Below, piece by piece: positions 1 to 7,913 of a DNA stretch of 64,000 nucleotides (the stretch's first letter is position 1; every line of letters begins with the position of its first letter). Origin of the DNA: Hyphomicrobiales bacterium. GTDB taxonomy: Bacteria; Pseudomonadota; Alphaproteobacteria; Rhizobiales; Rhizobiaceae. A program made the position numbers and the translations under genes. The notes below the pieces were generated by a model, which saw only the letters and a program-made list of their open reading frames with translations, was not told the DNA's origin and did not search any database. The stretch spans positions 1 through 64,000 of the forward strand of contig UCKU01000011.1 of assembly GCA_900473185.1 (NCBI GenBank), written 5' to 3'.

Positions 1-10
1 GCCTTGTGCC

Positions 11-63
11 CGGAGCCCCCTCATCCGCCCTTCGGGCACCTTCTCCCCGCCGGGGAGAAGGGG
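11..63. repeat. Rhizobial intergenic palindromic repeat, family B
   Basis: GC-rich element beginning CCCCCTCATCCGCCC, with internal short inverted segments (GCCC TTC GGGC and CTCCCC/GGGGAG). Two further copies of the same unit lie at about 43353-43403 and 43501-43551, and the copy at 43501 shares even the preceding GCCTTGTG bases. It sits downstream of the DUF423 gene. Repeats of this kind are common between rhizobial genes; the role is unknown, and the internal stems could end transcripts. Confidence 0.7.
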
Positions 64-78
64 AGTGCTCCGAAGCTC

Positions 79-450
79 CTATGCCCGGACCCGAAAGAAC
101 GCACTTGCCGAAACTGTAAGCCACCCCAGCATCATCGCCCAGCCGCCCGTCGGCGCGGCATAGGGAAAGAGGCTGGAGCCGGTGAAGCGCAGGGTGACGA
201 GATCGCCCGCAAAGAGCAAAGTCCCCACAATCATCAGCAAACCGGCGAGCCAGGCGGTTTTGATTTTGCTGGCACCGAGCGCCAGTGCCAGCAGGGCGGG
301 GGCGTGGGCGAGGCACATGGTAGAGGCCGAGGCGGCCAGATGCGCGTCACCACCGCCATGGGCGGCAAGGGCGGCCAGCGCCACGCCTGCGAGGCCGAAC
401 AGGCCGGCAAAGAGATAGAGCACCGGCTCCAGACGCGCATTCAGGCTCAT
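79..450 (-). CDS. DUF423 family small integral membrane protein
   Basis: A 123-residue protein that is almost wholly hydrophobic, with about four predicted membrane helices (roughly residues 8-30, 42-62, 65-84 and 98-118) and the small-residue-rich helices (AGVALAALAAHGG) seen in the DUF423/YwdK family. No biochemical function is established for the family. It starts two bases after the end of the upstream haemoglobin gene, so the two are very probably one transcription unit. Family assignment rests on length, topology and overall pattern only. Confidence 0.7.
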   Translation of the reverse strand: MSLNARLEPVLYLFAGLFGLAGVALAALAAHGGGDAHLAASASTMCLAHAPALLALALGASKIKTAWLAGLLMIVGTLLFAGDLVTLRFTGSSLFPYAAPTGGWAMMLGWLTVSASAFFRVRA

Positions 451-452
451 GA

Positions 453-854
453 CTATTCCTTGTTCTGCATGTGATGGGCGAGGCGCTCGACCGGCGCCCA
501 GATGAGGTCGCGCAACGCCTGGCTGGCGATGGTTTCATCCATGGCGCGGCGGAAGCAGAGCAGCCATTCATCGCGTTCGACGGGGCCGATCTCGGCGACG
601 AAATGACGGCTGCGCAGACGGGGATGGCCGCGCTTGTCGGTATAGAGCGGCGGACCGCCCAGATAGCCGGTCATATATTCGTAGAATTTCTCTTCGCTGC
701 CTTCGAGGCTTGGTGGATGCACGGCGCGCACGTTTTTCGCCTCCGGCAGCATATCCATTAGTTCGTAGAAACGATGCGTCAGCGCCCGAACGGTCGGATC
801 GCCGCCGATCGCCTCGTACAAAGTCGTCACCTGTGAAGTTGCCTGCTCCGGCAC
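453..854 (-). CDS. Group II truncated haemoglobin (trHbO-like)
   Basis: A 133-residue globin of the two-over-two fold. The segment GHPRLRSRHF at residues 77-85 is the hallmark of group II truncated haemoglobins; by alignment from memory with mycobacterial trHbO the haem-ligating proximal histidine is His84 and the conserved Trp of helix G is Trp97. Members bind oxygen or nitric oxide in the cytoplasm and are linked to redox or nitrosative stress handling. The start codon is GTG. It is followed directly by the DUF423 gene, with which it probably forms an operon. The length is normal for the family and no key residue is missing. Confidence 0.85.
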   Translation of the reverse strand: MPEQATSQVTTLYEAIGGDPTVRALTHRFYELMDMLPEAKNVRAVHPPSLEGSEEKFYEYMTGYLGGPPLYTDKRGHPRLRSRHFVAEIGPVERDEWLLCFRRAMDETIASQALRDLIWAPVERLAHHMQNKE

Positions 855-921
855 GAAACCGTCCCTTTAATACCCACCCCAGGGCGTCGGCGTCCCCTCC
901 GCCACTCTGGGTTTTTGTTCC

Positions 922-957
922 AGCATCGGATTGTCCGAAGACCGTTTTTCCGATGCT
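922..957. repeat. Small intergenic palindrome (AGCATCGG/CCGATGCT)
   Basis: Inverted repeat with arms AGCATCGG (922-929) and CCGATGCT (950-957), in the space upstream of both the haemoglobin gene and the divergent tetR gene. The overall plan (AGCAT arm, ACCG in the middle, complementary arm) resembles the other rhizobial extragenic palindromes of this window. No function can be assigned. Confidence 0.5.
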
Positions 958-1055
958 CTAGATGCACCCGATCAAAAAGGATCGCAACTGTCATCAAAAC
1001 AGCGCGGCATTTCGCGCATAATCCTTTGCGAGGCAGGGCCTTCAGTCGATTCTCC

Positions 1056-1082
1056 TTGACAAAACCGTCCGGACGGTATCTT
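1056..1082 (+). promoter_or_regulatory. Promoter with embedded TetR operator
   Basis: A TTGACA box at 1056-1061 is followed by the perfect 14-bp palindrome ACCGTCCGGACGGT (1064-1077) and a weak -10-like TATCTT at 1077-1082. A palindrome between the promoter boxes just 15 bp before the tetR start is the usual arrangement of a self-repressing TetR regulator. The boxes are by eye; the operator is the better supported part. Confidence 0.65.
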
Positions 1083-1091
1083 TGTAAATCC

Positions 1092-1655
1092 ATGTCAAAC
1101 GCTCATCATCGCAAGAAACAACCCGTGCTCGTGCGCCAGCAGTTGCTGGAGGTCGCCGCGCGTCTTGCTGGTGAGAGTGGCATGAGCGCTGTCACGCTCG
1201 ATGCGGTCTCGGCTGCGTCAGGCGTCAGCAAGGGCGGACTGCTGCATCACTTCCCGACGAAGAACGCGCTGCTGGACGCCCTGTTCGAAAGCCTGCTGGA
1301 GAAGTTCGACGCCGATATAGACGAGCTGATGCGCGCCGATCCGCTGCCGCAGGGCCGTTTCTCGCGCGCCTATCTGCAAGCGGTGTCCGGGCTGAAGGAT
1401 CGTCCCGACGATTCCAGAAGCTGGACGCAGGTGACGATCGCGCTTCTCGCCGAACCCCGGCTGCGCCTGCGATGGCGCCAATGGGTGGCGGCGAGGGCCG
1501 AGGAATATATCGGCACCGACTCGGCGCTCGACACATTGATCGTGCGTTTTGCCGCCGACGGTCTGTGGTTCGCAGATACGTTGGAAAGCCATGATATCAG
1601 TGGCGCTCTGAGGCGAGAGCTGATCGCCCGCCTCATCGAGCTGACCCACAAGTAG
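1092..1655 (+). CDS. TetR family repressor of adjacent SMR exporter
   Basis: A 187-residue protein with an N-terminal TetR helix-turn-helix (about residues 12-58: LLEVAARLAGESGMSAVTLD, then GVSKGGLLHHFPTKNALL), the most conserved part of the family. The C-terminal part is helical and probably forms the ligand pocket and dimer interface, similar to TetR_C regulators beside QacA/EmrE-type genes. The ATG at 1092 is preferred over an upstream in-frame start at 915 because the palindromic operator and -35 box lie between them. The next gene, 19 bp downstream on the same strand, encodes an SMR exporter, so the likely role is drug-responsive repression of that pump. Confidence 0.85.
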   Translation: MSNAHHRKKQPVLVRQQLLEVAARLAGESGMSAVTLDAVSAASGVSKGGLLHHFPTKNALLDALFESLLEKFDADIDELMRADPLPQGRFSRAYLQAVSGLKDRPDDSRSWTQVTIALLAEPRLRLRWRQWVAARAEEYIGTDSALDTLIVRFAADGLWFADTLESHDISGALRRELIARLIELTHK

Positions 1656-1674
1656 ATCAAGAAGGAATACCGCC

Positions 1675-2016
1675 ATGAACCCGGCTGCCGTCTATGGGCT
1701 GCTCGTCGCAGCCATCGTGCTTGAAGTTATCGGCACGACAGCACTTCAGCTCTCCCAGCAGTTTACCCGCCTCGGGCCGACGGTGCTTGTCGTCGCCTGC
1801 TATGGCGCTGCCTTCTATTGCCTGTCGCTGACGCTGAAACACATTCCTGTTGGAATCGCCTATGCGATCTGGAGCGCTTTGGGAATCGTGCTGATTTCCT
1901 CCGTCGGCCTCATCTTTTTCAAGCAGCGGCTGGATACGCCCGCCATCATCGGCCTCGGCCTGATCATCTCTGGCGTGGTCGTCGTCAACCTGTTCTCCAA
2001 GACCGTTTCCCATTGA
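1675..2016 (+). CDS. Small multidrug resistance (SMR/EmrE family) exporter
   Basis: A 113-residue inner-membrane protein with four hydrophobic helices. The first helix carries the essential glutamate in LEVIGTTALQLSQQFTR (about residue 17), corresponding to EmrE Glu14, and the family motif IAYAIWSALGIVLIS is present in helix 3 region. SMR proteins act as dimers exchanging protons for lipophilic cations such as quaternary ammonium compounds. It lies 19 bp behind its presumed TetR regulator; AAGGAAT before the ATG serves as ribosome site. Substrates cannot be read from sequence. Confidence 0.9.
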   Translation: MNPAAVYGLLVAAIVLEVIGTTALQLSQQFTRLGPTVLVVACYGAAFYCLSLTLKHIPVGIAYAIWSALGIVLISSVGLIFFKQRLDTPAIIGLGLIISGVVVVNLFSKTVSH

Positions 2017-2020
2017 TGTG

Positions 2021-2066
2021 ACAAGGGGTTTTTCCCAGTCGTGAAACCGGGAAAAATCCTCTTTGT
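2021..2066. terminator. Long hairpin after SMR gene
   Basis: The arms GGGGTTTTTCCC (2025-2036) and GGGAAAAATCC (2049-2059) pair with one mismatch, extended on the outside by ACAA/TTGT. It starts five bases after the SMR stop codon. There is no strong T-run after it, so it may act as a 3' stabilising hairpin rather than a classic intrinsic terminator. Confidence 0.55.
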
Positions 2067-2199
2067 CAAAATACCGACAAAGGTCTATGTCTTCCTCTGA
2101 CGCCGAGGAGGGACTGCTTTGGCTGGCCATCTTTCCAAAGCGCTTTGAATCCCGCCTTCCTGCTTGCCAAAAATCCAAAGGTTCTAGAGGAGCACAGCC

Positions 2200-2985
2200 A
2201 TGGCCATTCGCACCGTCGTATGGGGAGAGAACATCCATGAGACAACCAATGAGATCGTCCGGGGCATCTACCCTGAAGGCATGCACACCACGATCGCCAA
2301 GGCGCTGAACACCGATCCGGCTATTTCCGCGACCACCGCCACGCTGCAGGAGCCCGAACACGGCCTCAGCGAAGCCCGGCTTGCCGAGACCGACGTTCTG
2401 ACCTGGTGGGGTCACAAGGACCATGGCGCCGTCTCCGATGTCGTCGTCGAGCGCGTCGCCAAGCGGGTGTGGGAAGGCATGGGCCTGCTTGTGCTGCATT
2501 CCGGCCATTTCTCGAAGATCTTCAAGCGGCTGATGGGCACGCCCTGTGCGCTCAAATGGCGCGAGGCCGGCGAGCGCGAGCGTCTGTGGACGATCAATCA
2601 GCGCCACCCGATCGCTGCCGGTCTCGGCGAGCATTTCGAGCTGGAAAACGAGGAAATGTACGGCGAGCAGTTTTCCGTGCCGGAACCGCTGGAAACGGTC
2701 TTCATCTCCTGGTTCCAGGGCGGCGAAGTCTTCCGCTCGGGCCTGACCTGGCGCCGTGGCGCCGGTAACATCTTCTATTTCCGCCCCGGCCACGAAACCT
2801 ACCCGACCTACCACGATGCGAACGTGCAGAAGGTGCTGATCAACGGCGTGAAGTGGGCCTATAACCCTGAGGGCGCGTTGACTGGTATCACCGATGCCCC
2901 AAATGTGCCGGTAGAAAAAGCACTGGAGCCGATCGTCGAGCGCGGCCCGAGACTGCACCAGGCCGGCGAAGCCGGTTACCGCTGA
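2200..2985 (+). CDS. ThuA-like sugar-metabolism protein
   Basis: A 261-residue protein of the ThuA (trehalose utilisation) family, which has a class I glutamine-amidotransferase-like fold without the amidotransferase catalytic cysteine. Visible family features are the N-terminal VVWGENIHE, the acidic [10 protein letters not shown] segment at about residues 69-78, [11 protein letters not shown], and the C-terminal [23 protein letters not shown]-type ribosome site lies just upstream of the ATG at 2200. The gene is followed after nine bases by a Gfo/Idh/MocA dehydrogenase, the same partnership as thuA-thuB, where disaccharides are 3-keto-oxidised. The usual thuEFGK transporter is not next to it, so the substrate is open. 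Confidence 0.8.
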   Translation: MAIRTVVWGENIHETTNEIVRGIYPEGMHTTIAKALNTDPAISATTATLQEPEHGLSEARLAETDVLTWWGHKDHGAVSDVVVERVAKRVWEGMGLLVLHSGHFSKIFKRLMGTPCALKWREAGERERLWTINQRHPIAAGLGEHFELENEEMYGEQFSVPEPLETVFISWFQGGEVFRSGLTWRRGAGNIFYFRPGHETYPTYHDANVQKVLINGVKWAYNPEGALTGITDAPNVPVEKALEPIVERGPRLHQAGEAGYR

Positions 2986-2994
2986 GGAGCATCC

Positions 2995-4038
2995 ATGCGA
3001 CTACTCGTTCTTGGTACGGGCGTGATGGCGAAAAACCAGCTCGCCCACTTCATGAATATCGACGGTGTGACCGTGGTCGGCGCCGTCGACACGGATTCCG
3101 ACCGGCTTGCCGCATTCGCTGATAAGTTCAATATCGAGAAGCGGTTTCTGACGCTGGAGGAGGCGATCGCCTGGGGCGAATTCGATGCGGCGACGAATAT
3201 CACGCCTGACCGGATCCATCACCCGACCTCCATGGCGCTGATCGCTGCCGGCAAGCATGTGCTTTGCGAGAAACCGCTGGCGGAAAACTATCCGAAGGCG
3301 CTGGAGATGACCGAAGCGGCTGAGACCGCCGGCGTGATCAACATGGTCAACCTCACCTATCGCAACGTCGCGCCGCTGCAGCGCGCCCGTGAGATGGTGC
3401 TTGCGGGCGAACTTGGCACCATTCGTCATGTGGAGGCGTCCTATCTGCAGAGTTGGCTGGTATCCCGCGCCTGGGGCGATTGGCGCACGGAATCGACCTG
3501 GCTGTGGCGTTTGTCGACGGGGCACGGTTCGAACGGTGTGCTCGGCGATGTCGGCATCCATATCCTCGATTTCGCCGCCTATGGTGCGGCGACCGATATC
3601 GATCACGTCTTCGCGCGGCTCAAGACCTTCAACAAGGCACCGGGCGGCCAGATCGGCGAATATATGCTCGATGCCAATGACAGTTTCACCATGTCGGTGG
3701 ATTTCGCCAATGGCGCGCTCGGCGTCATCCATGCCAGCCGCTGGGCGACGGGGCATCTGAACGAGCTGAAACTGCGCATCTATGGCGAGAAGGGCAGCCT
3801 CGAGGTCATCCACCGTCCAAGCGGTTCCGAGCTACATGGCTGCCTCGGCGAGGATGTCGAAACTGCGACCTGGAAGCCGGTCGATGTGCCGCCGGTTCCA
3901 ACCAACTATCAGCGCTTTGCCGAGGCCGTGGCAACGGGCGTACAGCTCGACCCGAACTTCCGTCATGCGGCAAACCTGCAGAAGGTGCTCGACCTTGCCA
4001 TGGTCACCGAGCGCGAACGCCGCGAGCTGAAAGTCTGA
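2995..4038 (+). CDS. Gfo/Idh/MocA family oxidoreductase (ThuB-like partner)
   Basis: A 347-residue NAD(P)-dependent dehydrogenase. The N-terminal Rossmann domain has the dinucleotide motif GTGVMAKNQ at about residues 7-15, and the family's catalytic EKPLAENYP stands at about residues 98-106 (Lys of EKP). The C-terminal alpha/beta domain has GVLGDVGIHILDFAAYG, with the conserved D-G-H pattern. The enzymes oxidise or reduce sugars and polyols. The gene follows the ThuA-like gene by nine bases and probably shares its transcript. A stem-loop follows the stop codon. Confidence 0.85.
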   Translation: MRLLVLGTGVMAKNQLAHFMNIDGVTVVGAVDTDSDRLAAFADKFNIEKRFLTLEEAIAWGEFDAATNITPDRIHHPTSMALIAAGKHVLCEKPLAENYPKALEMTEAAETAGVINMVNLTYRNVAPLQRAREMVLAGELGTIRHVEASYLQSWLVSRAWGDWRTESTWLWRLSTGHGSNGVLGDVGIHILDFAAYGAATDIDHVFARLKTFNKAPGGQIGEYMLDANDSFTMSVDFANGALGVIHASRWATGHLNELKLRIYGEKGSLEVIHRPSGSELHGCLGEDVETATWKPVDVPPVPTNYQRFAEAVATGVQLDPNFRHAANLQKVLDLAMVTERERRELKV

Positions 4039-4051
4039 TTGTTTTCAATGG

Positions 4052-4077
4052 AACCGCCGCCTTCATGGGCGGCGGTT
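4052..4077 (+). terminator. Stem-loop after Gfo/Idh gene
   Basis: Perfect 10-bp stem AACCGCCGCC (4052-4061) and GGCGGCGGTT (4068-4077) with a six-base loop, 13 bases beyond the stop codon. The stem is strong and GC-rich, but the following T-run is missing. Confidence 0.6.
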
Positions 4078-4218
4078 GCCTGCGGCATTTGACCGCTGAA
4101 CCGTCACTTGCGACGGCGTCGGGACTATCCATATCTAGGAAATGGCCAACGCGGTGATGTCGTGTCGGCTCCTGCGCGGAAGGCCATGCAATTTCCTTAA
4201 GTCCGCAATGGAACGCCT

Positions 4219-5058
4219 ATGACTGACGGTATCGCCAACACCTCCCTTCCCGAACAATCAGGATCCACTCCCGAAACGCAGGGCTTCGCCACTGCCGGGA
4301 TCGCCCCCATGGACCGGCCGAGCGCGATAACGCGCTTCTTCATGGGCATCGTCGCCTGGGCCGAGGGCCTGAACTTCAAATATGCAAAGCTCGGCAATCC
4401 GCCTGTTTATGACAACGCGGTGTTCCCGTGGGCGAAGGAGGTCGAGAAGGCCTGGCCTGAGATCCGCGCCGAGCTGGACCGCGTGCTGGTGCGCCAGAGC
4501 GAGCTGCCGAGCTTCCAGGAAATCTCCACAGACGTGCAGACCATCTCCAAGGATAATCGCTGGAAGACCTTCTTCCTGGTCGGTTTCGGCGTGAAGTCGG
4601 AGCAGAATATTAGGGCTTGCCCGGAAACCTGGAAGGCGGTGCAGAATATCCCCGGTCTGAAGACGGCGATGTTTTCGATCTTCGAGCCCGGCAAACATCT
4701 GCCGGCGCATCGCGGCCCCTATAATGGCGTGCTGCGCCTGCATCTCGGCATGATCGTGCCAGAACCGGCCGACAAGCTTGCGATCCGCGTCAAGGACCAG
4801 ATCTGCCATTGGCAGGAAGGCAAGGCGCTGATCTTCGACGACGCTTATGAGCATGAAGCCTGGAACCACACGGACAAGACGCGTGTCGTTCTGTTCATCG
4901 ATTTCGTGAAGCCGCTGAAATTCCCGGCGCGGCTGATCAACTGGACCCTGCTCAATCTTGCGATTTTCACGCCGTTCATTCGCGAAGGGCTCGATAATCA
5001 CAAGGAATGGGAAAAGAAGTTTTATGCGCAGGCGGAGGCGCTCAGGAACCGACCATAG
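4219..5058 (+). CDS. Aspartyl/asparaginyl beta-hydroxylase family protein (LpxO-like)
   Basis: A 279-residue protein of the Fe(II)/2-oxoglutarate oxygenase family that includes lipid A 2-hydroxylase LpxO. Characteristic segments are KHLPAHRGPYNGVLRLHLG (about residues 158-176, one iron-binding His and the oxoglutarate-binding Arg) and DDAYEHEAWNHT (about residues 211-222, second His). A hydrophobic stretch near the C-terminus (LINWTLLNLAIFTPFI) could anchor it to the inner membrane as in LpxO. The likely role is hydroxylation of an acyl chain or protein side chain; lipid A is an inference. The first 30 residues are low in complexity and the true start could be slightly later. Confidence 0.75.
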   Translation: MTDGIANTSLPEQSGSTPETQGFATAGIAPMDRPSAITRFFMGIVAWAEGLNFKYAKLGNPPVYDNAVFPWAKEVEKAWPEIRAELDRVLVRQSELPSFQEISTDVQTISKDNRWKTFFLVGFGVKSEQNIRACPETWKAVQNIPGLKTAMFSIFEPGKHLPAHRGPYNGVLRLHLGMIVPEPADKLAIRVKDQICHWQEGKALIFDDAYEHEAWNHTDKTRVVLFIDFVKPLKFPARLINWTLLNLAIFTPFIREGLDNHKEWEKKFYAQAEALRNRP

Positions 5059-5063
5059 AAAAA

Positions 5064-5087
5064 GGCCCCGCTGAAGCAAGCGGGGCC
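5064..5087. terminator. Bidirectional terminator between convergent genes
   Basis: Perfect 9-bp stem GGCCCCGCT (5064-5072) and AGCGGGGCC (5079-5087) preceded by an A-run, six bases after the hydroxylase stop and ten before the stop of the converging DUF1236-like gene. The A-run on the plus strand gives a T-run for the minus-strand transcript. Confidence 0.8.
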
Positions 5088-5096
5088 AGTTCCCTG

Positions 5097-5492
5097 TTAT
5101 TCGATCACCTGAACCACACGATGAGTCTGCGGCTCGACGATCACATGGCGGTCGTTGATGACGGTATAGGCATAGCGTGGATTATCCGGCACCGGGATCA
5201 CCTGGACATCTGCCGGCAGCGGCTTGCCGACGACGATCGGCTGCTGCACCACCACTGCTGACGGCGGGGCCGGCTGCTGCTCGACATAGGTTACGACCTC
5301 GCGCGGCGGCGGATCGACGACAGCGCCGGCTACACCGCCTGCCACGCCGCCAATTGCAGCGCCCACGGGACCGCCGACAATGGCACCGGTGATTGCGCCG
5401 CCTGCAGCACCCGTCACGGCTCCATCGGCCATCGCATGCGTGGCCAGAGACGAGAGCGCAAGCGCGCTCGATACAAGAATGACCTTGTACAT
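5097..5492 (-). CDS. Secreted glycine-zipper/DUF1236-like protein
   Basis: A 131-residue protein with an N-terminal signal peptide (hydrophobic stretch to ATHAMA, cleavage about residue 22), then a glycine/alanine-rich zipper (about 25-60: repeated GGxxGAxxGG pattern) and a proline/valine-rich linker. The last 30 residues (YAYTVINDRHVIVEPQTH, then RVVQVIE) match the tail of rhizobial DUF1236 proteins from memory. It is probably periplasmic or outer-membrane associated; the function is unknown. It converges on the hydroxylase gene and shares a terminator with it. Confidence 0.65.
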   Translation of the reverse strand: MYKVILVSSALALSSLATHAMADGAVTGAAGGAITGAIVGGPVGAAIGGVAGGVAGAVVDPPPREVVTYVEQQPAPPSAVVVQQPIVVGKPLPADVQVIPVPDNPRYAYTVINDRHVIVEPQTHRVVQVIE

Positions 5493-5506
5493 TTTGCTTC
5501 TCCTTA

Positions 5507-5575
5507 GCTCTATGTCTTTGTTTTCAAGCCAATTCCGGATGTAGAACCGCTATACGCTTCTGCTGGAATTGCTTT
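5507..5575. repeat. Partial rhizobial palindromic repeat, family A
   Basis: The right half of the family A element: CTATGTCTTTGTTTTCAAG, then CAATTCCGGATG and GCTGGAATTGCTTT. The full-length copies at 13561-13665 and 29046-29151 share this order. The left hairpin is missing and bases have diverged, so this is a decayed copy upstream of the DUF1236-like gene. Confidence 0.65.
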
Positions 5576-5674
5576 GGTCTGCACTGGGGTAACGAGCCCA
5601 TCCTGTCGATGTTCCGGCCGGAGAAGCGTTTCGGAGTCACGGTTTGGATGCGCAGTTCACATAGTGTGAGCCCG

Positions 5675-6787
5675 CTATTCCAGCCTGCGGCGGAACAGCC
5701 AGGCGGCAGCACCAAGTGTCGCGCAGGCGATCAGCGCCAGCGGAATGGTCTGGTTCAGCACCTCGGCGGCCGGAATATCCTTCAGGAAAACGCCTTTGAC
5801 GATGATGAGGAAATAGCGCAGCGGATTGATAATCGTCACCGGCTGCAGCCAGTCCGGCATGTTCTCGATCGGGGTTGCGAAACCCGAAAGCAGCATGGCC
5901 GGCACCATGAACAGGAAGGCGCCGAGGATCGCCTGCTGCTGTGTCATCGAGAGCGCCGAGATGAAGAGGCCGAGGCCGGCCACCGAACCCAGATAGAAGA
6001 TCGAGCTGCCGTAGAGCAGGAAGAGCGAGCCGCGCAAAGGCACACCGAAGATGAAGATCGCCGCCAGCACATAAAGCGTCATGTGGAAGAGGCCGATCAT
6101 CATCGGCGGAATGAGCTTGCCGATCAGGATTTCATGGACGCGCAGCGGCGAAACCATCAGCTGGTCGAAGGTGCCGAGTTCGCGTTCGCGGGCAATGGAG
6201 AGGGCTGTGACGATAAGGCCGATGAGCAAGGCGATGCTGGCGATCAGGTTCGGCACCATGAACCATTGATAGGTGAGGTTGGCGTTGAACCAGTTGCGCG
6301 GCACGGTCGCGACCGTCTTCGCCATGGCGCGCCGGCCTGCTGGCGTCTCAGTCGAAAGCGTCATGCCGATTTGGGTGAGATAGCCGGAGACGATCTGCGA
6401 GGCGTTGGAGCGGCGGCCGTCGAGGATGATCTGCAGATCGGCGGGGATGCCGGCCTCGATGTTGCGGGAGAAATCCGGGCCGATCTCGATTGCCGCGATC
6501 ACGGCCTGACCGTCGATCGCCTCGCGGATATCTGTCTGGTTATCGGCGGTCTCGATGCGCCGGAAGGTTGGCGATCCCTGGATGCGCTGGATCAGTTCCT
6601 GTCCCCAATGACCGCTGTCGCGGTTCAGCACCATGACATCGACATTGCGCACTTCGAGCGTTGCCGCATAGGAAAAGACGAGGAGCTGCATGAGGGGCGG
6701 CACGATGAGCACGAAGCGGCCCTTGGGGTCGCGCAGCACGGCGAGCAGTTCCTTGATGATCAGAGCTTTCAGCCGGGTCCACCACAT
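5675..6787 (-). CDS. ybhR: ABC-2 type exporter permease (YbhR-like)
   Basis: A 370-residue permease: one helix near the N-terminus (LIVPPLMQLLVFSYAATL), a periplasmic domain of about 140 residues, then five helices in the C-terminal half, with the ABC-2 signature region LGTFDQLMVSPLRVHEILIGKLIPP. The second methionine (MWWTRLKAL) at 6787 is chosen: it starts one base after the preceding gene's stop, whereas an earlier TTG would overlap that gene by 35 bp. Last gene of the five-gene cecR-ybhGFSR-like operon; pairs with the YbhS-like permease to form the membrane channel. In Escherichia coli the system affects sensitivity to some antibiotics; the substrate here is unknown. Confidence 0.8.
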   Translation of the reverse strand: MWWTRLKALIIKELLAVLRDPKGRFVLIVPPLMQLLVFSYAATLEVRNVDVMVLNRDSGHWGQELIQRIQGSPTFRRIETADNQTDIREAIDGQAVIAAIEIGPDFSRNIEAGIPADLQIILDGRRSNASQIVSGYLTQIGMTLSTETPAGRRAMAKTVATVPRNWFNANLTYQWFMVPNLIASIALLIGLIVTALSIARERELGTFDQLMVSPLRVHEILIGKLIPPMMIGLFHMTLYVLAAIFIFGVPLRGSLFLLYGSSIFYLGSVAGLGLFISALSMTQQQAILGAFLFMVPAMLLSGFATPIENMPDWLQPVTIINPLRYFLIIVKGVFLKDIPAAEVLNQTIPLALIACATLGAAAWLFRRRLE

Positions 6788-6788
6788 C

Positions 6789-7913
6789 TCAGCCAATCCT
6801 CTTTCTGGTGCTGCGGGCGGCAAGTACGAACATGATGCCGCCGATCAGAAGCATGACGGCGATCGCGCGGGCGAACATCGGCCAGATATCGCCGGCCAGG
6901 AACACCGTCTGCAGGCTGGGAATGAGATAACGCGCCGGCACGATGATGGTGATCCACTGGATGATTTCAGGCATGGAATTGATCTCGAAGAGAAAGCCCG
7001 AGAGCAGGAAGGCCGGCAGGAAGGCGGAGATCAGCGCGAGCTGCGAGGCGAGAAACTGGTTCTTGGTCGCGGTCGAGATCAAGAGGCCCTGGCCGAGCGC
7101 CGGAATGAGGAAGGCGGCCGAGAGCGCATAGAGTGCTATGACCGAGCCGCGGAACGGCACGCCGAAGAGGAAGACGGCGAGCAGCACGCAGAGCGTCATC
7201 GAGGCAAGGCCGAGCAGGAAATAGGGGAGGATCTTGCCGGCCAGCAGTTCGGCCGATGTCACCGGCGTCGCCATCATCGCTTCCATCGTGCCGCGTTCCC
7301 ATTCGCGGGCGACGACGAGCGAGGTGAGCAAGGTTCCGACCAGCGTCATGACGATGGCGATGGAGCCGGGGACGAGGAAGTTGCGGCTCGTGAGCTCCGG
7401 ATTGAACCAGAAGCGCTGCTCGATGGAGATGGGCGGACCGGCGGCCACCGTTTCGGATTGCCGCTGCCGCTCCCAGTTGGCGACGGCACCCTGTGCATAG
7501 TTCTGCACGAAATTGGCGGTATTCGGGTCCGAACCGTCGACGAGAACCTGGATCTGCGGGCGCTTGCCGGCGGCATAGTTCGTCGTGAAATCGGCGGGAA
7601 TGACGACGATGCCGCGCACATTGCCGAGAACGAGATCCTCTTCGAACATGCGCCGGTCGCGGCCAACAGTGACGGCGAAGTAGCGGGAGGCCTGGAAGCT
7701 TGCCGCGAGGTCCTGCGTCAAGGGTGTGGCCTGTTCCAGCACGAGGCCGATGCGGGTGCGGGTCGTATCCAGCGACACGCCATAGCCGAAGAGGAAGAGC
7801 AGGATCAGCGGCAGCACGAAGGCGATGAGAATGGTGCTGGGATCACGGATCGCTTGATAGCTTTCCTTGCGCACGAGGGCGATGAAGCGGCGGATGCGGG
7901 AAGAGGTGCTCAT
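6789..7913 (-). CDS. ybhS: ABC-2 type exporter permease (YbhS-like)
   Basis: A 374-residue permease of the same architecture as its neighbour: N-terminal helix (ILIAFVLPLILLFLFGYG), a large periplasmic domain and a C-terminal group of five to six helices, with the ABC-2 motif ERGTMEAMMATPVTSAELLAGK. Its ATG overlaps the stop of the ATPase gene by four bases (7910-7913), which indicates translational coupling. Similarity between the two permeases in this operon points to an ancient duplication and a heterodimeric channel. Confidence 0.8.
   Translation of the reverse strand: MSTSSRIRRFIALVRKESYQAIRDPSTILIAFVLPLILLFLFGYGVSLDTTRTRIGLVLEQATPLTQDLAASFQASRYFAVTVGRDRRMFEEDLVLGNVRGIVVIPADFTTNYAAGKRPQIQVLVDGSDPNTANFVQNYAQGAVANWERQRQSETVAAGPPISIEQRFWFNPELTSRNFLVPGSIAIVMTLVGTLLTSLVVAREWERGTMEAMMATPVTSAELLAGKILPYFLLGLASMTLCVLLAVFLFGVPFRGSVIALYALSAAFLIPALGQGLLISTATKNQFLASQLALISAFLPAFLLSGFLFEINSMPEIIQWITIIVPARYLIPSLQTVFLAGDIWPMFARAIAVMLLIGGIMFVLAARSTRKRIG

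Noticed and set aside
915..1091. Extended N-terminus for the first TetR protein
   Set aside because: The extra 59 codons cover a palindromic operator and -35 box and do not resemble TetR sequences.
1657..2958. A 433-residue open frame on the minus strand
   Set aside because: It is antisense to the SMR and ThuA-like genes, which have strong family signatures; its translation has no recognisable pattern and arises from high GC content.
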